Shown here one piece after another: positions 1 to 6,896 of a DNA stretch of 9,347 nt. The stretch comes from Desulfurococcales archaeon (lineage in GTDB: Archaea; Thermoproteota; Thermoprotei_A; Sulfolobales; Desulfurococcaceae), in assembly GCA_015522345.1 (NCBI GenBank), contig WAML01000194.1, forward strand, positions 1 to 9,347, written 5' to 3'. A program made the translations under genes and the position numbers. Below the pieces are notes generated by a model. It was given only the letters and a program-made list of their open reading frames with translations, made no database searches and had not been told where the DNA came from. Position 1 is the first letter of the stretch, and every line of letters begins with the position of its first letter.

Positions 1-29
1 CCCTTACACAACGCATATGTATAGGAGTG

Positions 30-37
30 TTTATATA
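30..37 (+). promoter_or_regulatory. Putative TATA box (TTTATATA) of the giant surface-protein gene
   Basis: The octamer TTTATATA matches the archaeal TATA-box consensus and lies in the only non-coding stretch before the giant gene. It predicts a transcript start near position 60 and a leader of about 80 nt. A second candidate, TTTAAATA at 55-62, would predict a start near 85 and a leader of about 55 nt. No clear BRE is visible next to either, so the choice between them is open. Confidence 0.4.
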
Positions 38-130
38 AGCCCATGAAATACTTGTTTAAATATTTTATCACTGGTTTGTGTTTTTCCCTCAAACCCGGAA
101 TTTATTAAAAAGTGCGTCAAGCCATTTTCA

Positions 131-135
131 GGTGA
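131..135 (+). promoter_or_regulatory. Ribosome-binding site GGTGA that decides the start of the giant gene
   Basis: GGTGA is the core of the crenarchaeal Shine-Dalgarno motif (complement of the 16S 3' end). It sits exactly 5 nt before the GTG at 141 and nothing comparable precedes the upstream in-frame GTGs at 78 and 132. The site overlaps the GTG at 132, which argues against that codon being the start. Confidence 0.65.
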
Positions 136-140
136 ATACT

Positions 141-3100
141 GTGTATAAAACACTCAAGTTACTTACAGTCCTAGCTCTAATGGTACTCATAGTGAGCAAC
201 CCTATTCTCTCAAATATAGCAGGAATAGCTAAAGCGCAAGGAAAAGGCAGAATTATAGAGGTTTTAAATGCACCCGTTGTCCTCGAAGCCTTTAGATATA
301 GACGTATAATTCTCCCTTCCTTCGAAGAAGGTGTTACACCGAGATCGCCTATTGAAGAGCTCCATATGTGGATCTATAATACTTACCTGCCCGTAGGAGA
401 TAGACTATACATCCCTAATTCAACGAAACTAATTATTCCCAAAGGGGAATCCTATATACTCGCCCTAGCTCCAACACTACTACTTGAAACAGCAGCGGGA
501 GCCACTAAGTTCTCTGAACTACTTAGTATAGAGAAGCTATTAAATAGTGAAATACAGTATTGGGAGGAATACGTACCTTACAAGGAATATGGGTTTCTAT
601 GGTACCGTAGAGAGAGGCATGAGGCCGCAGGCCCACCTAATATACTTACAATATATTACACCCATTACTACAGGGATAGAGTGTCAACGACCTCTGGATC
701 AAAGAGCATAGTTAATCCGTCAATACCAGGTATCGAAGAAAACTACCGCAAACTCTATAGAAATCTACTAGAAATTGCTGGAGAAGTAGGTATAGATCCC
801 TCGATAATAGCTGAGTATTCTAAGCTAGTAATTGAATGGGAAGTAGATAACCCAGATGTAGGCGTACTATATCCTATTAAGATGAGCCATGTACTTCCAT
901 CGGAGATGCTTATTGACGGCCTTGAAGACAAGTACTTGTGTTCACCTACCTACAGTTTCTGGGACTATAGTACAGAGTTCCCTGCTCCACTCCCACTCTA
1001 TCCTACAACACACTACTTGTCCTTCATAGACCTAAACGATCCAATTAGCTACTTAGAAAACAATATAGTTATAGTTGGTATAAACCCCTCAGCTTACCAA
1101 GGCTCTTTCAACCTTAGAATAAGGATAAAGACCCTTACAGGACGAATACTCACGACTCTAAACTATAGATTCGAAGTAGGTGAAGAATACTGGAAGTTCC
1201 TTGAAACAAATCAGCCAATAATATGGAGCTACGCTCCTCTCCAGCTAAGGGAGCAGGTCGAAGCACTTGCTGAGAAACTAGGTTTGAATCTACCTGGCTA
1301 TTATGATAGGCCTCAGTATGCAGCTCTTTACACCAAGAACGCGTACACCTCATGGGGTATAGCAGAGTTCCCAAGCTATGATGTAAACTGGATATCCGAT
1401 CCACTATCGGTAACACTAAGCAAGGAATCATATGGGGAGTATGAGTACCATTATACCCACAATATGTATGTCCAAGGCTCTGTAAAGATAGTAGGCTATG
1501 GAGTCTATGGCGAAGTATACCTTAAAGTAACATACTATTATAGTAGTTCTCTCTATAGAGAATATAAATTAAATAATGTTGTTATTGAGGAGGAGAGGAC
1601 TTCTTCTAAAATAACTGCAGTAGCAAGACTTGTTGGGGGCGGAGCTCTCCCCATACCATCGCCCCTCATAGTAGCTTATATGACGAGAGAAGGCGAAGTA
1701 GAGAGGTCGAGGCCCAAAGGTTTTAAGAAGGTATTTAGCGGCACAGACTTCATAGGCTACGCAATATATTCTGCAGAAACATCAGGGCATGAATTCATAG
1801 CTGGCGCATTCGAAGTAGGGTGTTTAGATGTTTGCAGGCCATCTCACTTAGTCAATGCACATTATACTAGAGATTATACAATGAAGTCTCAGATAGAGGG
1901 TTTCACTATATATAGAGTTGAAGGAATACCTCTATACCTGTTCCCAATACTATACAACTCTGGATTAGACTATAGCTTTAGGACAGTACTTGACTATAAC
2001 GGCACTGGTAAACCCAACTATATACTGGCTTCAACACTTGACCTAAGCCCCACTCTTACCTCCAGCGATTCACGAACCAGTGGGTTTAAAACATTCCAAG
2101 AACCTAAGAGGAAAGGTGTTGACTATAAATATACAGAATGTAAGGGAGAACATTGCTACTACGATGAAGAAGAGAATAAAACTGTATGTGAACCTATATG
2201 TAAAGAATGTGAAGTTAGCTGTAGCTACCTTGAAATAGAATCAGAGTTTACTAACAATTTCCGATACATACTCCTTGGATCGGATCACCCGCATATTCCT
2301 GAAAACAATATATTTGTATTCCATAGATTCCTGAGCTTCATACCATCACAGAATATAGAGTTTAAGGCCATTACACCAGATACAACGTATATTAATGCAG
2401 AGCCCATACTCGCCGAGACTCTCCCAGGGGGAAGGATTCGGTATATAGTTGAGGCTATGAAGGATGGAGAGCCGTTAAGTGGAAAGACTCTAAGAGTCTC
2501 TTTAATGTATGGTTTAAGGACTATCAGGGAATTTAATGTAGGATTTAGTGAAGATGGAGTTGCTTCATTTGATCTCGAGGCTCCGAGCCTAGATGAACTT
2601 GCAGATATTATGGGTGGGTGGGATACATTAAATGCTATGCTCTGTAATTCCACGGGAACACCTATCATTACGTTTACTGTAAACTTTACAGTACCTGGAG
2701 AAAGCTTGAGCACCTACACCGCCCTCAATGTCAAGGTTGGAATGGGTATAACGGGAACAGTTGCAGCCATAGACTTTGAGGCTGGAAATAAAGTTGGAAG
2801 CACTATGTGGCTAGGATTTAGAGTTACAGATACAGAATACCATCCCGCGCTTCTTGACCCCAATCTAGAGGAAGTACCACTTGAAATGATGCCTTTTGTA
2901 TCAAATTATATTGAATCTATAGAGGACAACTTAGGCAGAGAACTTGGATTAGAAGCCGAGACCTATATCATAGCTGTAAATGCTACTAATCCAAGTCAAT
3001 CTATGAAGTTAAAAGTCAATGGTACTTCATACGCTATCACGCTTCAGCCGGGTAACTACATAGTATATCTTGAGGTTAAGGTGAATGGATGGGAGGATAA

Positions 3101-5996
3101 GCCATTAGTTTTTAAGACGAAGGAAATTAGCGTGACTGTAGCTGATGAATCAGTAGTTCTCGACTACTACATGCCTATAGCGCCGGTCTTCAGAGCACTC
3201 AAGCTTATAAAGGATGTAAGAGAGTGGAGTATAACAAACCTTGACCTAGCATACTTGGTAGAAGGACTAGAGAAAGTAGCTGCATTACCTGCTGAGAAGC
3301 TATCCATAATAACCCGATTACTATCAAGGACAATAGATATCCTAGCAGGAATAGGAGAGCCTATTTGTAACTATGGATTCGACACTATGACTGGCTTTAC
3401 TTACCACCTCTTTGAAGTACCTCCTCCTGAACCATGTTCGTATGTCTACCAGGTTGCTAGGATACTTAGTGGCTTACTAGACTACCTTGCCAGCGGCGAG
3501 AGAGATCCAGCAATTTATAGAAAGTATGCTCTCGAAATGGCTAAGGTTAATGTATCTCTAGGAGTCGCCGATATAATTGAGAAAGATATAGAGGAGTTAT
3601 TCTTAGGAAAAACACTGCCTTCCTATGACACAGAGAAGTTTCTCCTAAACCCTGCTGATCCATGGAATAGGCTTTACAGGGAAATACTAGCTCTAGCATT
3701 CATCTATAATCTAAAGACACATATAACGAGGCAAGTAAGGATTCTTGCTAAATTAACAGCCCTCCTAATGTCTCTCTCAGTAAAGGATTATCTTGTAGCT
3801 AATAAGCTCTTTCCACTTGGAAATACAATGTCGAAGCTCGTTGGAAAGACTGGAGAGCTTCTTGGAGGACAGAAAAGCGTTATAGTTAGGTCTGTGTCAA
3901 GAGTCTTTCCCTCACTCCAGATAATCTTGAACTCTGCTAAAATAGGAGCTTTCACAATGGTTGGCATGGGCTTAAACCTTGGAATAACTAACTCAAAGGT
4001 TAAGAACTGGATCGTTCCCGCAGGATATAAAGGAGTCGATGTAGGGTACTCTATAGCTAACTTCTTTAAATTCAATAGATTCGCGTTATCGGTGCTCATA
4101 AACTCTGCTGAAACAGACTGTATCTTTGAAGTAGTATTTCAAGCCGTTAGCCAGCTCTCTACATGGACTCTCTTCACAATAGCTAGGTATCCCATAGACC
4201 TGGTATTCCTATACTATCATAAACAAGTTTGGAGTGGTAAGGCTCGTGGAACTATATTTGATGCTATGAAGGCAGCTTATGTCTCTGAGGCATCAGTCCT
4301 TGGAACAGCGAAAATCCTTGAACTACTTACATCAAGTATAAGCTTTCTAGCAAACTTCTTAAGAGGCTTTGGAGGTCTAATGGACTATGTCTCCAGCGTA
4401 AAGTCGGTGGCAGCTTTTAAGAAGCTTTTTGGAAAGACTGCCGACAACGATGTCTTTCTTGAATACATACAGGCGAAGAAGTTTGGTGAAGCAGCTTCAT
4501 TAATCAAGAAGAGGGGGATCTTGGGCTTCATGGCTAGAGTGGGCAAGCCTATGACGCGTATTGGGGTTAGAGCCGTAGTAGTAGCTTTAAGCATAGGAGT
4601 AGCGGGGTTACTGGCAACCAACCTTGCTTCAGCACATTTTGCCTATAACCTCTTATTCCCAACAAACACTAGTTTAGCGGGAATGGTTTCAGACATAGGA
4701 TCTATAGTCAAGTTATTCGGCAAATACAGGACAATAAAGGCTGATAATCCGCTTGATAAAAGCACTTATGGATATGAAGAAGGCTTAATAGAGGAGATCA
4801 AGAATTTAGGAGTCCATGCAGGAGACATGGGCCTTAAAGTACCATTGATTCAAGATATAGAATGGAGGAACTTGGGTAGCGAGTGTGTATTTAAAGCATA
4901 TAGTTTCAAAGACTCGTGGAGTAGTGTAGGTGCTCTTAAAGATTCTATTAAGAACATGGTCGCCGAGCTTAGAAGAGGAGTTCTAGACCTAGACCTGTTA
5001 GCTACCATAGGTATGTTAGGAGAGGATCTATGGTGGTTGCTTGAAGAGAAGAGGGTTGAAGCACTGTCTATAGGAAATGAGGAATCCCTACATACATTGA
5101 GCATAATTAGTGACTACGAATATCTATTTAATGAGTTCTTAAGAGAAGCCTATAGAACTGGTGCCATTCCCGAATGGAGTTCTGAAAACGTTGCTGCAAC
5201 TGCTGAAATGCTCTTGAAGGTAATTAGTGAAATAGAGGACATGAACCTACCCAACCCGGCTAACATCAAGATACCATATGCAACTATAAGAGCTGAAGAA
5301 GTAGAGCCTGGTCTGTTAAGGATTATAGTTAGGGCATGGAATGTTGATGAGCCCTTGAAAGTTATTGTTGGTTCAACACAGTACAAGATAATACCTCCCG
5401 AAGTAGAAGTAAATGAAGAAGTTACTGCTGTGAACGTAACCTATGAACCTCTACACCCTAATTTAACCGTCGGTATAATAGATATAAACGTGATTATTGA
5501 ACAAGCTGTTATAGGGCATTTAAGTCTCCTCATAGGGTCAAGCGATCTACATAAGCCATGGACCTATGATACATCTCTAGGAAAGCTGTACTCATTAAAA
5601 GAACTAGAGTTTAGAGAAGAAGGAGATAGAGTAAAGATATTGAATGGAGGAACAAACCTCTTCATAGTATATGGAGATAGTATAGTAAAAGCTGAAGCTG
5701 AAGAAGGAATAGTAACGTCTAGGATCATTAAAACAAGTAATGTTTACATATCTGTGATCAGGCTTGTAAACACGACTACGATTGAGTTAACTAAAAACCG
5801 AACAATTACCCGAACACAACAAACTATACAGCCAACAAAAACAGTAACACCAACTACAGGAACCATGGCCCCAGGTATTCAACCACCACCGATACCCCCT
5901 AGGGAAATAGCTATAATAGCCAGTACAGTAGCTACAGTAATTGTCATCGCTATACTGGCAAAGAAGTTCCTAATACCTTTGCTACTAAAAACTTAA
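141..5996 (+). CDS. Giant secreted, membrane-anchored surface protein (about 1951 aa)
   Basis: I do not recognise a named family. The GTG at 141 is chosen for its GGTGA site; the frame is open back to a GTG at 78 (1972 aa). Numbering from 141, residues 1-34 form a signal peptide: a Lys-containing start, the hydrophobic run LLTVLALMVLIV, and a likely cut after AKA. Residues 35 to about 660 are Tyr-rich and probably mostly beta. Six cysteines cluster at 667-694. About 763-825 reads as an Ig/macroglobulin-like module (DGEPLSGKTLRVSL) and about 964-1015 as a PEGA/carboxypeptidase-regulatory-like module (LQPGNYIVYLEV). Residues 1020-1700 are mostly helical, with an uncharged stretch at 1478-1498. 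A Thr/Pro-rich stalk (1876-1921) leads to a membrane helix (1923-1940) and a short KK-containing tail. There are 14 cysteines and about 13 N-x-S/T sequons, fitting an extracytoplasmic glycoprotein. No protease, transglutaminase or glycosidase active site is evident. An S-layer-associated, adhesive or binding role is inference. Confidence 0.9.
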   Translation: MYKTLKLLTVLALMVLIVSNPILSNIAGIAKAQGKGRIIEVLNAPVVLEAFRYRRIILPSFEEGVTPRSPIEELHMWIYNTYLPVGDRLYIPNSTKLIIPKGESYILALAPTLLLETAAGATKFSELLSIEKLLNSEIQYWEEYVPYKEYGFLWYRRERHEAAGPPNILTIYYTHYYRDRVSTTSGSKSIVNPSIPGIEENYRKLYRNLLEIAGEVGIDPSIIAEYSKLVIEWEVDNPDVGVLYPIKMSHVLPSEMLIDGLEDKYLCSPTYSFWDYSTEFPAPLPLYPTTHYLSFIDLNDPISYLENNIVIVGINPSAYQGSFNLRIRIKTLTGRILTTLNYRFEVGEEYWKFLETNQPIIWSYAPLQLREQVEALAEKLGLNLPGYYDRPQYAALYTKNAYTSWGIAEFPSYDVNWISDPLSVTLSKESYGEYEYHYTHNMYVQGSVKIVGYGVYGEVYLKVTYYYSSSLYREYKLNNVVIEEERTSSKITAVARLVGGGALPIPSPLIVAYMTREGEVERSRPKGFKKVFSGTDFIGYAIYSAETSGHEFIAGAFEVGCLDVCRPSHLVNAHYTRDYTMKSQIEGFTIYRVEGIPLYLFPILYNSGLDYSFRTVLDYNGTGKPNYILASTLDLSPTLTSSDSRTSGFKTFQEPKRKGVDYKYTECKGEHCYYDEEENKTVCEPICKECEVSCSYLEIESEFTNNFRYILLGSDHPHIPENNIFVFHRFLSFIPSQNIEFKAITPDTTYINAEPILAETLPGGRIRYIVEAMKDGEPLSGKTLRVSLMYGLRTIREFNVGFSEDGVASFDLEAPSLDELADIMGGWDTLNAMLCNSTGTPIITFTVNFTVPGESLSTYTALNVKVGMGITGTVAAIDFEAGNKVGSTMWLGFRVTDTEYHPALLDPNLEEVPLEMMPFVSNYIESIEDNLGRELGLEAETYIIAVNATNPSQSMKLKVNGTSYAITLQPGNYIVYLEVKVNGWEDKPLVFKTKEISVTVADESVVLDYYMPIAPVFRALKLIKDVREWSITNLDLAYLVEGLEKVAALPAEKLSIITRLLSRTIDILAGIGEPICNYGFDTMTGFTYHLFEVPPPEPCSYVYQVARILSGLLDYLASGERDPAIYRKYALEMAKVNVSLGVADIIEKDIEELFLGKTLPSYDTEKFLLNPADPWNRLYREILALAFIYNLKTHITRQVRILAKLTALLMSLSVKDYLVANKLFPLGNTMSKLVGKTGELLGGQKSVIVRSVSRVFPSLQIILNSAKIGAFTMVGMGLNLGITNSKVKNWIVPAGYKGVDVGYSIANFFKFNRFALSVLINSAETDCIFEVVFQAVSQLSTWTLFTIARYPIDLVFLYYHKQVWSGKARGTIFDAMKAAYVSEASVLGTAKILELLTSSISFLANFLRGFGGLMDYVSSVKSVAAFKKLFGKTADNDVFLEYIQAKKFGEAASLIKKRGILGFMARVGKPMTRIGVRAVVVALSIGVAGLLATNLASAHFAYNLLFPTNTSLAGMVSDIGSIVKLFGKYRTIKADNPLDKSTYGYEEGLIEEIKNLGVHAGDMGLKVPLIQDIEWRNLGSECVFKAYSFKDSWSSVGALKDSIKNMVAELRRGVLDLDLLATIGMLGEDLWWLLEEKRVEALSIGNEESLHTLSIISDYEYLFNEFLREAYRTGAIPEWSSENVAATAEMLLKVISEIEDMNLPNPANIKIPYATIRAEEVEPGLLRIIVRAWNVDEPLKVIVGSTQYKIIPPEVEVNEEVTAVNVTYEPLHPNLTVGIIDINVIIEQAVIGHLSLLIGSSDLHKPWTYDTSLGKLYSLKELEFREEGDRVKILNGGTNLFIVYGDSIVKAEAEEGIVTSRIIKTSNVYISVIRLVNTTTIELTKNRTITRTQQTIQPTKTVTPTTGTMAPGIQPPPIPPREIAIIASTVATVIVIAILAKKFLIPLLLKT

Positions 5997-6020
5997 TTGT
6001 TCTAGATTATATCAATAAAA

Positions 6021-6060
6021 TCTCTGATAGTAATAATTTATTATATTACTAGATCAGGGA
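6021..6060 (+). terminator. Imperfect 15-bp hairpin after the giant gene, possible 3'-end structure
   Basis: The left arm (TCTCTGAT then AGTAATA) pairs with the right arm (TATTACT, a two-base AG bulge, then ATCAGGGA) around an 8-nt AT loop, with one G-T wobble. It begins 25 nt after the TAA of the giant gene. No long U-tract follows directly, and archaeal termination usually relies on U-tracts rather than hairpins, so it may instead stabilise the mRNA 3' end or be a scar in the decaying spacer. ACTAGATCA occurs at 6049-6057 and again at 6110-6118. Confidence 0.4.
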
Positions 6061-6367
6061 TATAGCTGAGATAGTCGTTTTAGGGTTTATATCCCTTATG
6101 ATCCTTACCACTAGATCATATACTCTTTTAGTCAAACTAATTATTACTGTATCACTCGTTATAATACATTAACCTCAGAATAGCTTCTAATACTTGCATC
6201 AGCTTTCTTGGACAATATAGCTTTTACATATACTCCGTGGCCAACTATATGCTTTTTCTACATCTCTAGCTAATTCCCTGCTTAGACTTACATTGGCGTT
6301 AGAGACTCTTGTTGGCCTATAGTATTTGAAGTGGTTGACTAGAGTCTTAAGTATTTTCTCCACATAT

Positions 6368-6387
6368 TCTCTTTAAGTCTCTTTAAG
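6368..6387 (+). repeat. Exact 10-bp tandem duplication (TCTCTTTAAG x2)
   Basis: TCTCTTTAAG occurs twice head to tail at 6368-6377 and 6378-6387. A 10-bp duplication shifts the reading frame by one, and it falls where the minus-strand decayed gene changes frame. This is consistent with slippage during gene decay. Confidence 0.6.
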
Positions 6388-6388
6388 A

Positions 6389-6410
6389 GTATGAGAGCGA
6401 ACTCTCATGC
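6389..6410. repeat. Perfect 7-bp inverted repeat with CGAA loop (9 bp with one wobble)
   Basis: ATGAGAG and CTCTCAT flank a four-base CGAA loop. On the plus strand two further pairs (one G-T wobble) extend the stem to 9 bp. It lies inside the minus-strand decayed gene, next to its premature TGA. No U-tract follows, so it is not an obvious terminator. It may be chance or a small mutational scar. Confidence 0.4.
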
Positions 6411-6632
6411 GGCTCTAGTATGTCTCCAACAAATTATCGTCTCTAAGATATACTTTCTCCTAGTAAATATAGCGTACAATGTTGAGAAGAGAGTGTATTC
6501 GATGATAATTAATGAGAGTTCTTCAAAGACTCACTATGTTTAAGCCTTACAAGTCTAATGTAGTAGGGAGTATAGGGAAATTGATTTAAAAAGAAGTTAA
6601 TTTGTCGTTAATAACTAGATATGATTCTTTAA

Positions 6633-6813
6633 ATAGAGATTGCTGAAAAACCTAGTACTATATCCATTATATTTACCGCAACTAGTATTATTATAAAGTA
6701 TAATAGAGCTGGTTAAGAGGGTAAAATAGGGTTAGAGGAGCTAATTAGTATAAGTATACAAGAGCTATTCAAAGAATTTTAAGGAACTGGCTCGCCTAGG
6801 AATAAGTGTCTGA
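6633..6813 (+). pseudogene. Decayed plus-strand gene fragment, possibly winged-helix DNA-binding
   Basis: From 6633 the plus strand reads ATA GAG ATT GCT onward for 27 codons to an in-frame TAA at 6714-6716, continues in the same frame as GKIGLEELISISIQELFKEF to a TAA at 6780, and after removal of one T from the TTTT run at 6777-6780 continues as KELARLGISV to TGA at 6811-6813. One stop and one single-base homopolymer indel therefore separate the sequence from a continuous reading of about 59 residues. A short ATG ORF at 6621 precedes it but stops after three codons. The rebuilt C-terminus (L-x2-L then a helix ending in ELARLGI) has the spacing of a winged-helix recognition helix, but the fragment is too short for a family call. 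Confidence 0.35.
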
Positions 6814-6851
6814 GTACATGATGTTTCTTAGGAAAATCTTATTTTTCTACA

Positions 6852-6860
6852 CCTAAAATA
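6852..6860 (+). promoter_or_regulatory. Putative TATA element (CCTAAAATA) of the phosphodiesterase-like gene
   Basis: This A/T-rich element is centred about 40 nt before the chosen GTG at 6897. It would place the transcript start near 6883, giving a leader of about 14 nt that just includes the GGTG ribosome-binding site. It is a weak match to the consensus and is supported mainly by that spacing. Confidence 0.25.
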
Positions 6861-6886
6861 CACTATAGGCTAGTTAATAAAGAATG

Positions 6887-6890
6887 GGTG
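6887..6890 (+). promoter_or_regulatory. Ribosome-binding site GGTG that decides the start of the second surface-protein gene
   Basis: GGTG lies 6 nt before the GTG at 6897 and overlaps the upstream in-frame GTG at 6888. The arrangement is the same as at the giant gene, where the ribosome-binding site also overlaps an upstream GTG. I therefore place the start at 6897. Confidence 0.5.
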
Positions 6891-6896
6891 TATGCC

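Larger units (their letters stand above)
6049..6607 (-). pseudogene. Decayed minus-strand gene, unknown family, several frameshifts
   Basis: No intact frame exists, but reading leftward on the minus strand a chain of protein-like segments switches frame. 6607-6509 contains QFPYTPYYIRLVRLKH. 6530-6405 contains IIIEYTLFSTLYAIFTRRKY, with a TGA at 6407-6405 and continuation as EFALILLKRLKEN. 6363-6199 contains RVSNANVSLSRELARDVEKA. The segment ending at the stop 6161-6159 contains GVYVKAILSKKADASIRSY. 6168-6049 contains TKRVYDLVVRIIRDINPK and ends at TAG. Together they would make roughly 160-180 residues of charged, amphipathic helical protein with AGA/AGG arginines like the neighbouring genes. 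The central three segments are the most convincing; the upstream two are weaker. I do not recognise the family. NVSLSRELARDVEK faintly resembles a ribbon-helix-helix strand-helix, but this is a guess. A 10-bp tandem duplication at 6368-6387 lies inside and may be one of the inactivating lesions. Confidence 0.45.

Noticed and set aside
1..45. C-terminal tail of an upstream gene
   Set aside because: All three plus frames stop within 45 bases (stops at 22-24, 36-38 and 43-45), but none has enough sequence to be told from chance.
1150..1431. Minus-strand open frame of 93 codons, and similar ones at 3788-4099, 4385-4621, 4850-5104 and 5150-5386
   Set aside because: All are antisense to the giant gene, with no start signals and low-complexity, shadow-like translations.
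2285..2713. 142-codon open frame on the minus strand inside the giant gene
   Set aside because: It is antisense to a region with clear protein logic (Ig-like module on the plus strand), has no ribosome-binding site or promoter, and its translation is Ser/Pro/Leu-rich as expected for a shadow frame.
6780..6835. Possible C/D-box small RNA (CTGA at 6810 followed by ATGATG at 6819)
   Set aside because: The pair resembles D'-C' boxes, but no flanking C box (RTGATGA) or terminal D box lies at the required 10-14 nt guide spacing.
5997..6896. Searched the spacer for tRNA, rRNA, CRISPR repeats or an insertion sequence
   Set aside because: There is no cloverleaf with a T-loop signature, no regularly spaced repeats, and no terminal inverted repeats with a transposase frame; only short palindromes and decayed coding segments are seen.
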